A stretch of DNA of 64,000 nucleotides from DASZHJ01 sp035604335 (GTDB taxonomy: Bacteria > Pseudomonadota > Alphaproteobacteria > ATCC43930 > CGMCC-115725). How positions within the stretch are numbered: position 1 is the stretch's first letter; the number at the start of each line of letters is the position of its first letter. Shown here piece after piece: positions 1-7,272 of the stretch. The position numbers and the translations under genes are program-made. The notes under the pieces are model-generated. The model made no database searches and was not told the origin of the DNA. It saw nothing but the letters and a program-made list of their open reading frames with translations. The DNA is taken from positions 24,121 through 88,120 of the forward strand of contig DATNIT010000152.1 in assembly GCA_035604335.1 (NCBI GenBank). The letters are read 5' to 3'.

Positions 1-1
1 G

Positions 2-1228
2 GCGTTCATTGTGCTTTGCCTCGGCCTCCTGCCGGCCGGCGCGGCTTTGCTCCATCGCGCGGCGGCTGGCCAATGGTCGGTGTGGCCCCTCTTCGCGTTC
101 CTGTTCCTTTACAGTCACCTGTTGATTTGGGGCTTCCTCAATTACCTCTGCGGCCTCGGGCTGGCGCTGATGGCGTTCGCGCTTTGGCTGGCGCTCGGCA
201 AGAGGGCGGCTGCCGCGCGCATCGGCGCGGCGACCGCCTGCGCCCTGGTGCTCTTCTTCGCGCATCTGATGGCATGCGCGGTCTTCGCCTTGCTGATCAT
301 GGGCCACGAGATCGGTCGGCTCCGGCGCGAGCGCGCGTTCTCGGCGAAGCAGATCCTCGGGCGAGCCGTTGCCGCCGGAGTGCCGTTCGCGATCCCTCTG
401 GCGATCTTGTTGGCCGGCGGGCTCGGCGGCGGGCTCGGCGATATCCAATACGACGGGTTCCTGCGCAAGCTCGCGGTGCTGCCGATGTTCGAGGGCCATC
501 TCGCCCTCGATATCGTGACCGTCGCCGTCCTCGTCCTGCTGATCGCGATCGGGTACTACAAGAAATACGTGGGCGTCGTGCCGGCGCTCCGCGCACCGCT
601 CCTGGCATTGGCACTCGCCTTTCTTCTCGCACCCACGAAGCTCATGACGGCCAACGGTATCGACGAGCGCCTGCCGCTGGCGTTCGTTCTCGTGCTCGCT
701 GCTGGTACCGTATCGACTGGCTCGCGCCCGAGCCGGGTCCGCGTCGCGGCGCTGGCGGGTTTCGCATTGTTCCTCGCGCGCGCGGCCGCGATGGAGATTG
801 ATTGCGAGCGGGCTAACCAGGTCTATCCGCGCCTCGTCGCCCTTCTGGACGCGGTGCCCCAAGGCGGCCGTCTCGCGGTTGCCTTCCGCTCCAACGAGAT
901 CGGCCCCACGGGGATCCCGATCAATCACCTTCCGGCGCTCGCCGTGCTGCGGCGCGACGCGTTCGTGCCGACGTTCTTCGCATACGAAACGCAACAGCCC
1001 GTGACCCTGACGCCGGCCGCGCGCGCACTGCGGGAAGCCGCCGACCCGTCCGAGCTCTGGGCGGCCCTGATGGCGGGCGAAGCCGGGGACGCACGGCTCC
1101 GCAAAGCGCTCGCCGGGTTCGATACGCTCGTGGCGCTCGATCCCCGGCCATTCGAAGTACCGGTGACGCCCCTTCTTGTGCCGGTCGGGATCGAGCGGAA
1201 TTTCGCGCTCTATCGGATCGTGCACTGA
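2..1228 (+). CDS. Polytopic membrane protein, 5'-truncated by window edge
   Basis: The reading frame is open to the window edge, so the true start lies upstream; the first in-window start codon is a GTG at 11. The visible ~405 residues begin with about nine hydrophobic segments up to roughly residue 250, followed by a soluble C-terminal part of about 150 residues. That arrangement resembles multi-spanning glycosyltransferase-like or polymerase-like envelope proteins, but no catalytic motif is visible in this part. The next gene follows after about 105 bases with its own ribosome binding site, so co-transcription is uncertain. The function is unknown. Confidence 0.7.
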   Translation, partial: AFIVLCLGLLPAGAALLHRAAAGQWSVWPLFAFLFLYSHLLIWGFLNYLCGLGLALMAFALWLALGKRAAAARIGAATACALVLFFAHLMACAVFALLIMGHEIGRLRRERAFSAKQILGRAVAAGVPFAIPLAILLAGGLGGGLGDIQYDGFLRKLAVLPMFEGHLALDIVTVAVLVLLIAIGYYKKYVGVVPALRAPLLALALAFLLAPTKLMTANGIDERLPLAFVLVLAAGTVSTGSRPSRVRVAALAGFALFLARAAAMEIDCERANQVYPRLVALLDAVPQGGRLAVAFRSNEIGPTGIPINHLPALAVLRRDAFVPTFFAYETQQPVTLTPAARALREAADPSELWAALMAGEAGDARLRKALAGFDTLVALDPRPFEVPVTPLLVPVGIERNFALYRIVH

Positions 1229-1334
1229 TCGCGGCACGCGGCCGGTTTCGGCAAGTCTCCTTGCGCGATTAGCGGCCATTGCGTCAATCGGACCGGCGCA
1301 CCACAATATCCGAAATGCCCGAGGAGACACGCCC

Positions 1335-2291
1335 ATGAGCGACCGTATCGACGTCCACGTCTGCGAGGTCGGCATGCGCGACGGCTTGCAGAACGTCAGT
1401 GTCTTCATGCCGACGTCGGAGAAGCTCGCCTGGCTCGAGGCCGAGGCGGCCGCGGGCATGCCGGAGATGGAGGTGTGCTCCTTCGTGCCGCCGAAGCTGA
1501 TCCCACAGTTCGTCGACGCCGCCGAGGTCTGTGAGCGCGCCTTGAAGATCCCCGGGCTCATCGTCACGGCGCTGATCCCGAATCTCAAGGGGGCCGAGCG
1601 CGGCATCGCCGCGGGCGTGCACAAGCTCAATTACGTGATCTCCGTCAGCGAATCCCACAACCAGCGCAACGTGCGGCGCTCGCGCGCCGAGTCCGTGGCG
1701 GACTTCCGGCGCATCGTCGAGCTCGTGCGGAGCGTCGATGCGGCCAAGCGGCCGAAGCTCGCGGTCGGCCTCTCGACCGCGCTCGGCTGCACCATCGAGG
1801 GCGAGGTCCCCGAGGCCGAGGTGGTGAAATACGCCGAGATCATGGCCGAGGCGGGCGCCGACGAGCTCGCCGTGCCCGACACGGTCGGCTATGCCAATCC
1901 CGCGCAGGTCCGGCGCGTCTTCAAGGCGGTGATGTCCGCGGTGAAATCGCTTCCGGTCACCGCGCATTTCCACGACACCCGCGGCCAGGGCATCGCGAAT
2001 GCTTTGGCGGCGCTCGACGTGGGCGTCGTGCATTTCGACGCTTGCCTCGCAGGCCTCGGCGGCTGCCCCTACGCACCCGGCGCCAGCGGCAACATCGTGA
2101 TGGAGGATTTGGTCTTCATGCTGGAGGGCATGGGGCTCCGCACCGGCGTCGATCTCGAGCGCCTGATCGCGGTTCGCGCCATCCTCGAGCGCGCGCTGCC
2201 GGGCGTGCCGCTCCACGGCGGGGTCGGCAAGGCGGGTCTGCCCAAAGGATTCCATCCCGCGACGGCGCCTCGGGCGCACGCGGCCGACTAG
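1335..2291 (+). CDS. Hydroxymethylglutaryl-CoA lyase family protein
   Basis: A 318-residue TIM-barrel aldolase of the HMG-CoA lyase family, which cleaves HMG-CoA to acetoacetate and acetyl-CoA at the end of leucine breakdown. The N-terminal motif CEVGMRDGLQN (family usually has a Pro in place of the Met), the HFHDTRG metal-binding histidines and the active-site loop GLGGCPYAPGASGN with its catalytic Cys are all visible. The ATG at 1335 was chosen because GAGGAGA precedes it; the longer open frame upstream is non-conserved. An acyl-CoA dehydrogenase follows after 9 bases, so the two are probably one operon for branched-chain acyl-CoA breakdown. A related 3-hydroxy-acyl-CoA lyase specificity cannot be excluded. 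Confidence 0.85.
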   Translation: MSDRIDVHVCEVGMRDGLQNVSVFMPTSEKLAWLEAEAAAGMPEMEVCSFVPPKLIPQFVDAAEVCERALKIPGLIVTALIPNLKGAERGIAAGVHKLNYVISVSESHNQRNVRRSRAESVADFRRIVELVRSVDAAKRPKLAVGLSTALGCTIEGEVPEAEVVKYAEIMAEAGADELAVPDTVGYANPAQVRRVFKAVMSAVKSLPVTAHFHDTRGQGIANALAALDVGVVHFDACLAGLGGCPYAPGASGNIVMEDLVFMLEGMGLRTGVDLERLIAVRAILERALPGVPLHGGVGKAGLPKGFHPATAPRAHAAD

Positions 2292-2300
2292 CGGTCCGGC

Positions 2301-3506
2301 ATGAGTGCGGAGACGCGATCCGCTGGCGACGCCGAGCTGGTGCAGCTCGCGATCGGCGAGGACTTTCCGGAGATCCGGCAGGCCGTGCGCAAGATCTGCG
2401 AGGGCTTCCCGGGTGCCTATTGGCGCGACCTCGAGGCGCGCGAGGCCTACCCCACCGACTTCGTGCAGGCGCTGACGCGAGAGGGTTTCCTGGGCGCGCT
2501 CATTCCCGAGGAATACGGCGGCTCGGGACTGCCGCTGCGCGCGGCCTCGGCGGTGTTGGAGGAGATCCACGCCTCCGGCGCCAATGCCAGCGCGTGCCAC
2601 GCGCAGATGTACATCATGGGCACGCTGCTCCGGCATGGCAGCGCCGAGCAGAAGCGGAAATACCTGCCGGAGATCGCCGCGGGCCGCCTGCGCCTCCAGG
2701 CCTTCGGCGTGACCGAGCCCACCACGGGCACCGACACCACCAAGCTGAAGACCCGCGCGGAGAAGAAGGGCAACGACCGCTACATCGTACGCGGCCAGAA
2801 AGTGTGGACCTCCCGCGCGCTGCACTCCGACCTGATGCTCCTGCTGGCGCGCACGACGCCGATCGAGCAGGTGAAGCGGCGGAGCGACGGGCTCTCGGTG
2901 TTCCTGGTCGACATCCGCGCGTCGCTCGGCAAGGGCCTCGAGATCAAGCCGCTCAAGGCGATGATCAACCACAACACCACCGAAGTGTTCTTCGACGATC
3001 TCGAGGTGCCCGCCGAGAACCTGATCGGCGAGGAGGGCAGGGGCTTCCGCTACATCCTCGACGGCATGAACGCCGAGCGCGTGCTGATCGCGTCGGAGGG
3101 TATCGGAGACGCCCGCTGGTTCATCAAGACGGCCTCGCAATATGCGACGACGCGCGTGGTGTTCGACCGGCCGATCGGCCAGAACCAGGGCGTGCAGTTC
3201 CCGATCGCGCGCGCCTACGCCGAGACCGAGGCCGCGGATCTGATGGTGCGCAAGGCCGCCGCGTTGTTCCAGGCCGGCAAGCCCTGCGGCGCCGAGGCGA
3301 ACATGGCGAAGCTCCTGGCCTCCGAGGCCTCTTGGCATGCTGGCGAGGTCGCGATGCAGACCCACGGCGGCTTCGCCTTCGCCAAGGAGTACGACGTCGA
3401 GCGTAAGTGGCGCGAGACCCGGCTCATGCAGATCGCGCCGATCTCCACCAACCTCATCCTCGCCTATCTCGGCGAACATGTGCTGGGCATGCCGCGGTCG
3501 TATTAG
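2301..3506 (+). CDS. Acyl-CoA dehydrogenase family protein
   Basis: A 401-residue FAD enzyme of the acyl-CoA dehydrogenase family (alpha,beta-dehydrogenation of an acyl-CoA, electrons to ETF). Visible blocks are the N-terminal helical domain, the FAD-contacting FGVTEPTTGTDTT (about 135-147), the beta domain, and the C-terminal helices with MQTHGGFAFAKEY. The Glu usual in the EGTsei loop of short/medium-chain enzymes is replaced (IAPIST near 378). A Glu at 259 in MNAERVL instead sits where isovaleryl- and long-chain-type enzymes keep their catalytic base. With the neighbouring HMG-CoA-lyase-like gene this suggests a branched-chain substrate such as isovaleryl-CoA; that is inference. Confidence 0.85.
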   Translation: MSAETRSAGDAELVQLAIGEDFPEIRQAVRKICEGFPGAYWRDLEAREAYPTDFVQALTREGFLGALIPEEYGGSGLPLRAASAVLEEIHASGANASACHAQMYIMGTLLRHGSAEQKRKYLPEIAAGRLRLQAFGVTEPTTGTDTTKLKTRAEKKGNDRYIVRGQKVWTSRALHSDLMLLLARTTPIEQVKRRSDGLSVFLVDIRASLGKGLEIKPLKAMINHNTTEVFFDDLEVPAENLIGEEGRGFRYILDGMNAERVLIASEGIGDARWFIKTASQYATTRVVFDRPIGQNQGVQFPIARAYAETEAADLMVRKAAALFQAGKPCGAEANMAKLLASEASWHAGEVAMQTHGGFAFAKEYDVERKWRETRLMQIAPISTNLILAYLGEHVLGMPRSY

Positions 3507-3517
3507 GAGACAGAGCG

Positions 3518-4276
3518 ATGGGCGTAGTGCTGGTCACCGGTGGAAGCCGTGGAATTGGAGCGGAGATCTGCGGGCGCGCGGCGGATCGCGGTTACAGCGT
3601 CGGCGTCAATTATCGCCACGGCGAGGCAGAGGCCAACGCCGTCGTCGCTGCCATTGAGAAGCGCGGTGGCCGCGCCATTGCGGTTCGGGCGGACGTGAGC
3701 AACGAGGACGACGTCAAGCGAATGTTCGAGGCGGTCGCGTCCAAGCTCGGTCCGATCACCGCGCTCATCAACAACGCCGGCTGGGGTGGGCAGCATGGAC
3801 CGATCGAGACCTGGGACGCCGAGGCCACGCGAAAACTGATCGAGACCAATCTGTTCGGGCCGATGCTGTGCAGTCGCGAGGCCGTCAAGCGCATGTCCAA
3901 GAAGCTCGGCGGGTCCGGCGGCAATATCGTCAACATATCGTCGGCAGCGGCGCGGACTGGTTCGCCGGGCGTGTTCGTCCACTATGCCGCGACCAAGGGC
4001 GGACTGGACGTCTTCACGACCGGGCTGGCGAAGGAGGTGGCCAAGGATGGCATTCGAGTGAACGCGGTCCGGCCCGGGTACGTCCGTACCGCGATGTACG
4101 AAGACGACCTCAAGCAGAGTCCCGATTGGGTCCGCTCGACCATCGCCGCGATTCCCCTAGGGCGCATAGCCGAGGTTCAAGACGTGGCAGCCGTCGTCCT
4201 GTGGCTGCTGTCGGAAGAAGCTACCTACGTTACCGGGACCATCATCGATATCTCCGGCGGACGCGCTACGCAGTGA
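3518..4276 (+). CDS. SDR family NAD(P)-dependent oxidoreductase
   Basis: A 252-residue classical short-chain dehydrogenase/reductase. The Rossmann motif TGGSRGIG is at about 8-15, NNAG follows near residue 88, the catalytic Ser lies in NISSAAA, and the YxxxK pair is in HYAATKGG. The C-terminus TGTIIDISGG is typical of FabG-like members. The ATG at 3518 follows AGGAGA overlapping the end of the acyl-CoA dehydrogenase gene, so the three genes from 1335 look like one operon. Local base composition is slightly less GC-rich than its neighbours. The substrate is unknown; a 3-hydroxyacyl or sugar alcohol is possible. Confidence 0.85.
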   Translation: MGVVLVTGGSRGIGAEICGRAADRGYSVGVNYRHGEAEANAVVAAIEKRGGRAIAVRADVSNEDDVKRMFEAVASKLGPITALINNAGWGGQHGPIETWDAEATRKLIETNLFGPMLCSREAVKRMSKKLGGSGGNIVNISSAAARTGSPGVFVHYAATKGGLDVFTTGLAKEVAKDGIRVNAVRPGYVRTAMYEDDLKQSPDWVRSTIAAIPLGRIAEVQDVAAVVLWLLSEEATYVTGTIIDISGGRATQ

Positions 4277-4419
4277 GATCTATCCTAGGGCCGTAAACCT
4301 GTTCAGGTTGCTGTTGCTCGGCCATCGCATATCGGAGCCCAAGGTGGCCGATGATCTCGGCGCACGCTGTGGTCGAGGAAGCCTCGCTGCGGCAGTGAGT
4401 CGATAGCGGAGCCGCCAGC

Positions 4420-5172
4420 TCAGAACTGATATCGCCGCAGCCCGCCGTCCACGGGGATCACTGTGCCCGTGATGTAATTCGCGAGCGGCGAGCACAGGAA
4501 CACCGCCATCACCGCGAGCTCCTCGGGCTCGCCGTATCGGCCGACGGGGATCTCCGCGCGCGAGAAACGCTCGCGCTCCTCCGGCGGGTAGTTGCGCCGG
4601 ATCTGTTCGCTCATGATGCGGCCGGGCGCGATCGAGTTGATGGTGATGCCGAGCCGGCCCACGTCGCGCGAGAGGCCCTTCGCCCAGGCGTGCACGCCGG
4701 CCTTCGCCGAGAAAGCCGCGTTGATGTGCTCGGGCTCGGACTTGCCGGTGATATTGACGATGCGGCCCCATTTCCGCTCCATCATCCCCGGCAGGATCGC
4801 CTGGGTGAGCTGGCGCACGCGCGTGAAATTGAGCGTCATCGCCTCGTCCCAGCGATCATCGCCGGCGTCGACGGGGAGCGGACGGCTGCCGCCGGCGGAG
4901 TTGACGAGGATCTCGACCTTGCCGAGCGCCGCCACGGCTTGATCGCGGATGCGCTGGGCTGCGTCGGGTGCCATCACGTCCTGGACGATGAGCGCCGGCG
5001 CCGGGTCCTGGGCGCGGGCGATCTCGGCCGCGAGCTCCTCCAGCAACGGCTGGCGCCGCGCCACCGCCGCGACCTTGACGCCTTCACCAGCGAGCATCCG
5101 CGCGATCGCGCGCCCGATCCCCATGCTGGCGCCGGTGACGAGCGCGGTGCGTCCCTTGAGTTGCAGATCCAT
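4420..5172 (-). CDS. SDR family protein with altered YxxxK motif
   Basis: A 250-residue protein of the classical SDR fold: TGASMGIG cofactor loop (13-20), NSAG (91-94) and the FabG-like C-terminus TGTVIPVDGG. The active-site segment reads NAAFSAKAGV (151-160), whereas the canonical form is YSASKAG. The catalytic Tyr position is therefore not conserved and one residue appears to be missing, while Lys157 remains. The protein may be a non-canonical SDR or may have lost dehydrogenase activity. The start at 5172 was chosen because the preceding in-frame extension is not conserved in type. It is divergently transcribed from the SDR at 5287 across about 115 bases. Confidence 0.8.
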   Translation of the reverse strand: MDLQLKGRTALVTGASMGIGRAIARMLAGEGVKVAAVARRQPLLEELAAEIARAQDPAPALIVQDVMAPDAAQRIRDQAVAALGKVEILVNSAGGSRPLPVDAGDDRWDEAMTLNFTRVRQLTQAILPGMMERKWGRIVNITGKSEPEHINAAFSAKAGVHAWAKGLSRDVGRLGITINSIAPGRIMSEQIRRNYPPEERERFSRAEIPVGRYGEPEELAVMAVFLCSPLANYITGTVIPVDGGLRRYQF

Positions 5173-5286
5173 GGCTCGCGACTTTCGCATGCGCTGATTC
5201 TCTGCGTCAATTGAGGTTCCGTACGCGTTTGGTTTGACGGTCGCAGGACCTGCATGCAGAGTTCGCGCGGAACCACGGAGGCTCGA

Positions 5287-6204
5287 ATGGCCGAAAGATG
5301 TCTCGACGGCAAGGTGGTCATCGTCACCGGCGCGGGCCGCGGCATCGGCCGCGAGATCGCGCTGCTGGCCGCGCGCTCCGGCGGCAAGGTCGTCGTGAAC
5401 GATCTTGGCGGCCATGCCGATGGCGAGGGCGCCGACGTCGGACCCGCGAGCGAGGTCGTCAACGCGATCGTGGCCGCGGGTGGCGTCGCGGTCGCGAATA
5501 CCGCGAGTGTCGGCGATGCCGCCGGCGCCGACAGCATCGTCAAGTCGGCGCTCGACGCCTTCGGCCGTGTCGACGTCGTCGTCAACAATGCCGGCATCCT
5601 GCGCGACCGCATCTTCCACCGGATGAGCGTCGCCGACTTCGAGTCGGTGATCCAAGTCCATCTGATGGGTAGCTTCTATGTCTCGAAAGCGGCAGCTTTG
5701 CATTTCCGCGAGCAGCAGAGCGGCGCCTTCGTGCATTTCACCTCGACCTCGGGGCTGATCGGCAATTTCGGCCAGGCGAACTACGCTGCGGCCAAGATGG
5801 GGATCGTCGGGCTCTCGAAATCGATCGCCCTCGACATGGCGCGCTTCAACGTGCGCTCGAATTGCATCTCGCCCTTCGCCTGGAGCCGGCTCATCGGCAC
5901 GATCCCGACGGAGACGCCGGACGAGAAAGCGCGCGTCGAGCGCTTGAAGACCATGACCGCCGACAAGATCGCACCGCTCGCGGTTTTCCTGGCGAGCGAC
6001 CTCGCCAAGGACGTGACCGGCCAGATCTTCGCCGTGCGCAAGAACGAGGTGTTCCTGATCAGCCAGCCGCGGCCCATCCGCTCCGCTCATCGCGACGGCG
6101 GTTGGACGCCGGAGACACTCGCAGAGACCATGCTGCCGGCGTTCCGGCCCTCGCTCTATCCGCTGGAGCGCTCGGCCGATGTCTTCAACTGGGATCCGCT
6201 CTGA
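5287..6204 (+). CDS. SDR family oxidoreductase, MFE-2-like
   Basis: A 305-residue SDR with TGAGRGIG at the N-terminus, the long NDLGG-type segment after beta-2, NNAGILRDR, and an intact YxxxK in NYAAAKMG. The ILRD stretch and the early GG loop resemble the (3R)-hydroxyacyl-CoA dehydrogenase domain of multifunctional enzyme type 2 (HSD17B4-like). Oxidation of a 3-hydroxyacyl-CoA is therefore a reasonable guess. The C-terminal ~50 residues extend beyond the SDR core. ATG 5287 is preceded by GGAGG at a good distance. It may be co-transcribed with the CMD-family gene downstream. Confidence 0.82.
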   Translation: MAERCLDGKVVIVTGAGRGIGREIALLAARSGGKVVVNDLGGHADGEGADVGPASEVVNAIVAAGGVAVANTASVGDAAGADSIVKSALDAFGRVDVVVNNAGILRDRIFHRMSVADFESVIQVHLMGSFYVSKAAALHFREQQSGAFVHFTSTSGLIGNFGQANYAAAKMGIVGLSKSIALDMARFNVRSNCISPFAWSRLIGTIPTETPDEKARVERLKTMTADKIAPLAVFLASDLAKDVTGQIFAVRKNEVFLISQPRPIRSAHRDGGWTPETLAETMLPAFRPSLYPLERSADVFNWDPL

Positions 6205-6288
6205 GTCCGGCCCCCCGCCTTGACGGCGCGCGCGCAATCCCGTTCGTTAACGATGGTTCAATTCACTCAAAAAACGAGAGACCCGCAC

Positions 6289-6744
6289 ATGAGCAAGGCT
6301 CCCTTCGATCATCAGGCGATCCGCAGCGTTGTCGGAGAGTATCGCGATCCCAAGCAGACCATCGAGGAGCGCGGCAAGATCTATCAGGAGCTCCTGGGCT
6401 ACGTGCCGCCGCGCATCCAATCGCGCTTCGCGGTGACCGGCGCGGTCGATCCGAAGATCCTGGACATGCAGGAGGAGATCCGCGCTTACGCGATGTATCC
6501 CAAATGCTTCGACGTGAAGACGTCGCAGCTGATCCTGTTTGCGGCTCTGCTGATGGATTTGAGCGACGCGGCGCGTATCCACGCCACGGCCGCGCGCCGC
6601 GCCGGCGCTTCCTTCGAGGAGCTGCAGGCCGTGATCAATTTGGTGTTCCTGTTTCGCGGATTGCCGGCCGCCAACCGAGGCGCCGAGATCCTGGTGGCCC
6701 TCGCGGAGTCCGAGCACCAGGGAAAATCGGAGAGGAAGGGCTAG
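6289..6744 (+). CDS. Carboxymuconolactone decarboxylase / AhpD-fold protein lacking CxxC
   Basis: A 151-residue all-helical protein of the CMD/AhpD family, recognised by the helix block around residues 80-120 (RIHATAARRAGASFEEL). AhpD-type peroxidase members carry a CxxC at the start of the central helix, but only one Cys (YPKCF) is present here, so thiol-peroxidase activity is unlikely. The ATG at 6289 (MSKAP) has a GAGAG ribosome binding site; an ATG at 6253 would add 12 residues. It lies 84 bases after the MFE-2-like SDR, so a role in the same pathway is possible but unproven. Confidence 0.7.
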   Translation: MSKAPFDHQAIRSVVGEYRDPKQTIEERGKIYQELLGYVPPRIQSRFAVTGAVDPKILDMQEEIRAYAMYPKCFDVKTSQLILFAALLMDLSDAARIHATAARRAGASFEELQAVINLVFLFRGLPAANRGAEILVALAESEHQGKSERKG

Positions 6745-6774
6745 AGGTTTCTGCTCCGGCGGCGAGTGCGGGCC

Positions 6775-6810
6775 CAAAAAGAAAGCGCGGAGCCGTTGCC
6801 GGCTCCGCGC
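6775..6810 (-). terminator. Rho-independent terminator of the cold-shock gene
   Basis: A perfect 10-bp stem (6785-6794 with 6801-6810) closes a 6-base loop. On the minus strand it is followed by TTTCTTTTT. It sits 30 bases beyond the stop codon of the cold-shock gene, so it is a textbook intrinsic terminator for that transcript. On the plus strand it lacks a U-tract, but it may still limit read-through from the CMD-family gene. Confidence 0.9.
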
Positions 6811-6840
6811 TGACGTAGCTGTGTCTAGTCGGTCTTGCGA

Positions 6841-7044
6841 CTAGCCCGCCTTGAGGTTCGTGGCGGCTTGCTTGCCGCGCTCGATCGTGACTTCGTAGCT
6901 GACTCGCTGACCCTCGGTGAGGGTCCCCATGCCAGCGCGCTCGACGGCGCTGATGTGGACGAAAACGTCACGCCCGCCGTCGCTCGGCTGGATGAAGCCG
7001 AATCCTTTGACGGGGTTGAACCACTTGACGGTACCGGTAGCCAT
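6841..7044 (-). CDS. CspA-family cold-shock protein
   Basis: A 67-residue single-domain cold-shock protein, an OB-fold RNA/ssDNA chaperone. RNP1 (KGFGFI) and RNP2 (VFVHIS) are both intact after MATGTVKWFNP. The start at 7044 has a strong ribosome binding site (AAGGAGG, 8 bases upstream), and the longer upstream open frame is leader sequence. It is a monocistronic unit with its own terminator and a ~180-base leader between start codon and putative promoter, as is usual for post-transcriptionally controlled csp genes. Confidence 0.95.
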   Translation of the reverse strand: MATGTVKWFNPVKGFGFIQPSDGGRDVFVHISAVERAGMGTLTEGQRVSYEVTIERGKQAATNLKAG

Positions 7045-7195
7045 GTAAGCCTCCTTGGCAGTAGCGGAAGTACGCGCGCGACCGGGCGCAATCAATCGTC
7101 CGGTCTCGAACAACCTGGATTTGGGGGTGACTTGAAGCGGAGGCCCGCGAGCGGGCGACGCTGGCAAGCTCGCGCCAAAACGTCGATTGCGCGGC

Positions 7196-7225
7196 AATCA
7201 GGCTAGATGCGGCATTCAAAGTCAA
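7196..7225 (-). promoter_or_regulatory. Candidate promoter of the cold-shock gene
   Basis: On the minus strand TTGACT (7225-7220) is a good -35 hexamer. A weak -10-like CCTGAT follows after 17 bases. It would give a 5' leader of roughly 150 bases before the ATG at 7044. The call rests on position and the -35 match only. Confidence 0.35.
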
Positions 7226-7272
7226 GCGTCATTTCCTCGATTACTGGGCAACAGCGCGCGGTTCGCCGCGGT

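Noticed and set aside
1284..3479. 731-residue open frame on the minus strand
   Set aside because: It lies antisense to the HMG-CoA-lyase-like and acyl-CoA dehydrogenase genes, is Arg/His/Gly-rich with no domain, and is explained by high GC of the sense genes.
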